DNA of 28,423 nt, from positions 1-28,423 of the forward strand of contig JAVJSD010000132.1 in assembly GCA_040219575.1 (NCBI GenBank), in the 5' to 3' direction. Within the stretch, counting starts at the first letter, position 1, and each line of letters begins with the position of its first letter. Made by a program: the position numbers and the translations under genes. The notes beneath the pieces were generated by a model that saw only the letters and a program-made list of their open reading frames with translations, was not told the DNA's origin and made no database searches. Source of the DNA: JAVJSD01 sp040219575 (GTDB taxonomy: Bacteria > Planctomycetota > Planctomycetia > Pirellulales > Pirellulaceae). Of the stretch, positions 26,501-28,423 are shown in pieces.

Positions 26501-28293
26501 TGATCTTCACCGGCGGCAGCGGCGATGACGCTTATGCTCAACTCGGCCACGGCGGAGTCCAGTTCAGCGGGAGTTTGACCGGCAACATCATCGTCAGCGG
26601 CGCCAGCCTGACCCTCACCGGCGCCGATGACAGCGCCTACGCGCGGGTCGGCCACGGCGGTGAATTCGGGTTCTTCTCCTCCGTCTTCGGCGGCGCCATC
26701 ATCGACCTCACGATCGACGGCCCCGTCGTCCTGCTCGCACCGGAAGAAGACAGCACCGCCCAGATCGGGCATGGGGGACGGGCGACCGGATTCGAAATCG
26801 GCGGCGCCATCACGCTACGGGCGCAAAGCCTGCAGATGACCTCATCCGGGATCGATAGCACAACGCAAGTCGGCCATGTGGGCCACGGGGCGGCATCCTT
26901 GGCGAAGGGCGACATCTTGTTGTCAATCCTCGACGCCGTGTCGCTGCACGCCAGCGCCGAGGACAGTACCTCGCAGATCGGCCACGGCGGCCGTTTCAGT
27001 TCGCTGGACGCCGAAGGCGGCATCTACCTCCGCTCCGGCAGCCTGGCCCTCACCGCCGACGCCTTGGAGAGCACCGCGCAAATCGGCCACGGCGGCTTTC
27101 GATCGATCGTGCAGATCACGTCGCCCAGCGACATCGTCGCCATCGTCGGCAGTGATGTGTTCGTCAACTCCCTCGGCGAAACGAGCACCGCCCAGATCGG
27201 CCACGGCGGTTACCGCGTAGGCGATTTCGGCGAGGGCTTCGACGTCGCGAACCTCGAGGGCGACATCGCCGTCGTCTCTCTGTCCGGTTCGCTCTCGCAG
27301 ATGGCCGCGAACAATCAGAGCACCGCCCAGATCGGACACGGTGGACGCAGAGCGATCGCCGACATCAACGGCGACATCCTCGTCGCCGTGGCGAGCAATC
27401 TCGGCATTACCGCCTCGGGCTTCGAATCGAATGGGCAGATCGGCCACGGCGGCCCTGAATTCCTCGGCGAGGCGGAGGGCGACATCTACGCGCTGGCCGG
27501 CGATAGCCTGTTCCTCAGCGCCTCGGGCAATCCGTCGGAGGCCCGCATCGGCCACGGCGGCGCGGGCCACATGCCGCTCGGAATGGGCGGGGTGTCGCTG
27601 TCGGGCGACATCGTGGTCTTCTCCGGCAAGCACATGTCGTTGATCGCCGACAGCCTCAATCGTTCGCAATTCGGCCACGGCGAAATCGGCGGCGTGAATC
27701 CCGGTTCGCCCCTGTTCCCGGTCGCTGGCGACATCGTCGCCGCCTGGGACATCGACAGCCAATTGACCGGCGTGGATCAAGGCAATCGCCTGTTCCTCGG
27801 CGCCGGCTCGGTGATCGGCGTGGGCGGCGATCCGGCCAACGAAGTGCGGCTGTTCGGCTTCCGCCGCGGCGCGGTCACCGCGGGCGGCCTGGCCGGGCCG
27901 ACGAACACGTACGACACCGGCGCGATCGTCGGCGGCTTCACCTACAACCCGGCGCTGGCGCCGGCCTCGCTCAATGGAGGCGGCTGGCGGGAGAACGTCG
28001 AGTTCATCAGTTGGGATCACGAGCAGTGGGGCTTCAACCTGCCGCTCGACCTCTCGATGCCGCTGTTGGTCGACCTGACCGGCCTCCCCTACACGGGGCC
28101 GTTCACGTTCTACTACCCCGGTCCCGACATCCCGCAGACCGTGCCAGTATTCGACATCTACTGGCAGTACACAGCCCACGGCCTGTTCTCGGAGACCGTG
28201 ATGTACATGTTCCCCAACAACCCGTACTTCTCGGGCTACGGCCCCTCGCCCGAGCGCCCGCTGGGAGAACTCGCCGGCGACTCGCGTCCGTAG
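20539..28293 (+). CDS. Giant two-partner-secretion exoprotein with GHGG repeats
   Basis: The product has 2584 residues from ATG 20539. The 39 residues upstream in the same frame are discarded because this ATG begins a long TpsA-style signal peptide (RRRVLSRARAWAIVWIQIFA, cleavage near VASA at 39). Next comes a filamentous-haemagglutinin TPS domain (about 40-290) with the hallmark NPNGILIG at 121-128 and INVGGLTAST. A linker module (about 345-465, GGRVIIWSDGHTDFAGGITA and MLLIDPG) follows. From about residue 685 to 2385 there are 42 exact GHGG motifs and three degenerate ones. A roughly 200-residue C-terminal region, rich in Phe/Tyr/Pro/Trp, has no anchor, autotransporter barrel or sorting signal that I see. 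The mature chain has no cysteine and about four lysines. It is probably a secreted beta-helical adhesin or matrix protein; no TpsB is in the window. Confidence 0.9.
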   Translation: MTRFPLGVPRRRVLSRARAWAIVWIQIFALMFHAGVASANPFGGSVVAGSANISASGNTVTITQGTDRAVINWQGFSISPGELTQFLQPGANSAILNRVTGGNPSALLGTMQSNGQIFLINPNGILIGPNAHINVGGLTASTLDISNQQFMQGGDLVFSGNSNASVVNYGTVRALEGNIFLIGSSVENHGLLQARNGTVGLAAGQTVKLVDSARPHLVVTASSSSLSNVGVLNAGTIEAISAELAANGGNVYALAINNTGVVRATGSLTRNGRVLLTAPGGKIANSGDLIANNADGSGGEVRIDAVAGAASVGASHGGLANVSGRIDVSGVSGGSVQILGDVVSLTSASIDASGINGGGQVNIGGSYQGGLGAADALAASQLTTVDSTTTINADGALLGDGGRVIIWSDGHTDFAGGITARGGASGGDGGFVEVSGLQTLVFGDTGLVDTTAADGQTGMLLIDPGRVNIGTPTLGGFGALTIAGSTVRNNWRTTGVTISTATGTSGPEDINVWEALNPTFFDVVEVMSGNTFSLNAGRDINIFATIRNTGDGDFTFVAGRDVNFMAPLQSGRFVLGSPIGGGNIDITAGRHVTLAANPGDANSNFAPLAPRDVRVETFGDLTFDDVITVVAGADPDLGGNVRIFGAPGNVALLGSRFGDVDITANSAADGSRGNVLLQSRGGVAQIGFGRATPLDVGPIDADITIAADGRIDLTADGGAGAIAMIGHGGDGLSSAFNGDIDITRGERIRVQALSENSTAQIGHGGPNTEIFYVPLVSPPTGDITITVDRAQVFANGEGSTAMVGHGGNGGSGVAVGDISLTVADDLRLGTFDPTQPVPALADQQNATAQIGHGGRGFDASTNILETLFGDIEVIATNTDLTMEARGAGDVVQIGHGGFGAVGSVGDITVSVLEVELIASGAGSTDQIGHGGPLSSGNHVGNISVSATGVGMGTGFVRLEATGGAGGGAPVSTAQIGHGGALAEGTATGNIEVTAAGDHATFGGLFLFTENDSNVAQIGHGGEQYQGTLLLGDIDVIAAAGAGTMLAEGEQETVQIGHGGRNNAGAAAAGSITVDVALGLSLNADDDDGHVQIGHGGYQFVGTGGIVFDLLGDIDVLARGGDGLELISDDGDATAMIGHGGFDSVADSATSGDINVFSENDILLTALDNDSTSQIGHGGRESGSESMGRIDVVTNGGILLLADDGDTTAQIGHGGFQSAGEALGVIDIDAEGDIELVADSTDSTAQIGHGGFESSMQVEGDIFLTGAQLDLDADGFRSTAQLGHGGRGTTGSREGTIGLGVLEIELDADGTNSTAQIGHGGFDAEDDAEGAILLGSLDGVSLSTGLITANATAQIGHGGNGFDGNLAGPIILLSADNVTLTTLGLNGTTQIGHGGFGAASETIEGFIGLGALGNVFVTAGGINATAQIGHGGREFFGDTIDGDIVSANLGLLTLTTALSESTAQVGHGGFDAEVVTGIDGDIFLAALGANLLALGEDTTAQIGHGGSNFLGDSIVGDIGALEFGLVNLVAGPGEAAVAQFGHGGWGAETEIEGDIFLGALELNLLTISEEGTAQLGHGGTDFVGSAVGDIDVFTLGDVTLNALADFSTTQIGHGGAFAESLDPTGFEGDISVTSLFGGLTSTAAGEETVAQIGHGGFEAIGSMGDINVSMSFVELVASGFGSTDQIGHGGPLSMGDHSGDITVEATGTTAGDGFVSLLADGDGFATAQIGHGGSEAIGSAMGDITVIANGPDDAVFAIDLVTPADNSFAQIGHGGVLFNDDVMMPDVPGALSGAIDLSAPAGGLRALAGFDGAFVQVGHGGGASFADSLTGAITVNVLTDIIFTAGAGEFSYAQLGHGGALSSVLNPSGGAINVSANDLFFTAGADESSYVQLGHGGQEFEGDLDGAITVVANNINFTGGMGDENTYAQLGHGGNESVGDFTGDFMVTANDLTFLGGSVNDSYAQLGHGGDNADGDHGGNITVDASGNLIFTGGSGDDAYAQLGHGGVQFSGSLTGNIIVSGASLTLTGADDSAYARVGHGGEFGFFSSVFGGAIIDLTIDGPVVLLAPEEDSTAQIGHGGRATGFEIGGAITLRAQSLQMTSSGIDSTTQVGHVGHGAASLAKGDILLSILDAVSLHASAEDSTSQIGHGGRFSSLDAEGGIYLRSGSLALTADALESTAQIGHGGFRSIVQITSPSDIVAIVGSDVFVNSLGETSTAQIGHGGYRVGDFGEGFDVANLEGDIAVVSLSGSLSQMAANNQSTAQIGHGGRRAIADINGDILVAVASNLGITASGFESNGQIGHGGPEFLGEAEGDIYALAGDSLFLSASGNPSEARIGHGGAGHMPLGMGGVSLSGDIVVFSGKHMSLIADSLNRSQFGHGEIGGVNPGSPLFPVAGDIVAAWDIDSQLTGVDQGNRLFLGAGSVIGVGGDPANEVRLFGFRRGAVTAGGLAGPTNTYDTGAIVGGFTYNPALAPASLNGGGWRENVEFISWDHEQWGFNLPLDLSMPLLVDLTGLPYTGPFTFYYPGPDIPQTVPVFDIYWQYTAHGLFSETVMYMFPNNPYFSGYGPSPERPLGELAGDSRP
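22590..27690 (+). repeat. Array of about 45 coding repeats centred on AQIGHGG
   Basis: The DNA core CAGATCGGCCACGGCGG recurs in frame about every 110 bases. The first exact GHGG histidine codon is at 22717 and the last at 27553. There are 42 exact copies, plus AQIGFG near 22600, GHVGHG at 26872-26889 and QFGHGE at 27667-27684. Distances between histidines range from 34 to 48 residues, most often 35-38. A typical unit reads GDI-x-V/L, a short polar stretch, L-x-L-x-A, then STAQIGHGG and F/R/P. The regular alternation of short strands and Gly turns fits two rungs of a beta-helix per unit. Confidence 0.95.
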
Positions 28294-28321
28294 AGCGATC
28301 GAACGAAACCGTCCGTCACAC

Positions 28322-28390
28322 GGTGAGCGTCGTGGCGTCAGTCCGGTGAGCGTCGCGGCGTCAGCCCGGTGAGCGTCGTGGCGTCAGCCC
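28322..28390. repeat. Three tandem 23-bp units
   Basis: GGTGAGCGTCGTGGCGTCAG followed by YCC is repeated at 28322-28344, 28345-28367 and 28368-28390, with one or two changes between copies. The array starts 28 bases after the stop of the giant exoprotein gene and runs directly into a palindrome. No gene is visible in 28294-28423. Confidence 0.9.
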
Positions 28391-28423
28391 GACGTGTCGA
28401 TGTCTGGCAAACACGTCGGGCTG
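28385..28423. repeat. Perfect 13-base-arm palindrome at the right edge
   Basis: CAGCCCGACGTGT (28385-28397) is the exact reverse complement of ACACGTCGGGCTG (28411-28423), around a 13-base loop. The left arm overlaps the last 6 bases of the third 23-bp tandem unit, so the two repeats are joined. The palindrome may continue beyond the window. It could act as the transcription end of the exoprotein gene or be a dispersed repeat of the AGCCCGACG type. Confidence 0.8.

Noticed and set aside
24916..26772. A 618-codon minus-strand frame within the repeat array
   Set aside because: It mirrors the periodic coding repeats of the plus strand, and its own repeats are a by-product. It has no signal or start context.
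22590..27690. A CRISPR-like pattern of regularly spaced near-identical 17-base sequences
   Set aside because: Spacing varies by multiples of three, the repeats stay in one reading frame and encode AQIGHGG, and the spacing sequences are related to each other. It is a coding repeat.

Overview
The window looks like a chromosomal segment from a GC-rich planctomycete, probably of the Pirellulales type. The grounds are a PA14 / multi-haem c-type cytochrome / sugar-dehydrogenase-like propeller fusion (typical of Planctomycetes and other PVC bacteria), several signal-peptide or helical proteins of unnamed families that I recall from Pirellulales, short palindromic and heptameric intergenic repeats, and a planctomycete-like insertion-sequence orfA cut by the left edge. 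This placement rests on family recognition only; no rRNA, tRNA or CRISPR array was seen.

Layout. 1-71 (minus) is the 5' end of a transposase orfA. 260-4062 (plus) is a tight three-gene cluster: a membrane-anchored protein, a secreted HEAT/TPR protein and a small four-helix membrane protein. 4170-4901 (plus) is a short-chain dehydrogenase; it converges on a minus-strand fluoride channel gene (crcB) across a long palindrome. 5764-8789 (minus) is a two-gene operon of an alpha/beta hydrolase and an exported D-aminoacylase-like amidohydrolase. 8944-11640 (minus) holds small conserved or hypothetical genes, including a membrane-anchored DUF2726 protein. 11732-11983 (minus) is rpmA (ribosomal protein bL27) with a clear intrinsic terminator. 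12080-13078 (minus) is an exported protein of unknown function, divergent from a 627-residue unknown protein at 13304-15187 (plus). After a spacer with two heptamer repeat arrays come a TerB-like small protein (15525-15869), the 1438-residue pentahaem PA14 dehydrogenase fusion (15975-20291), a 29-bp-arm palindrome, and a giant exoprotein (20539-28293).

The main candidate for something new is the giant exoprotein of 2584 residues. It has a signal peptide, a two-partner-secretion (filamentous haemagglutinin) N-terminal domain and a GG-rich linker module. It then carries an array of 42 exact Gly-His-Gly-Gly motifs (usually AQIGHGG) plus three degenerate copies, spaced 34-48 residues apart and most often 35-38. 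I see no cysteine and only about four lysines after the signal peptide. The array has internal history: a four-unit block recurs twenty units later, and a run of five units has changed from QIGHGG to QLGHGG. No TpsB transporter is present in the window.

The genes do not form one obvious pathway. The right half is rich in exported proteins (cytochrome fusion, giant adhesin-like protein), and the left half mixes housekeeping genes (rpmA, crcB) with unnamed conserved families.
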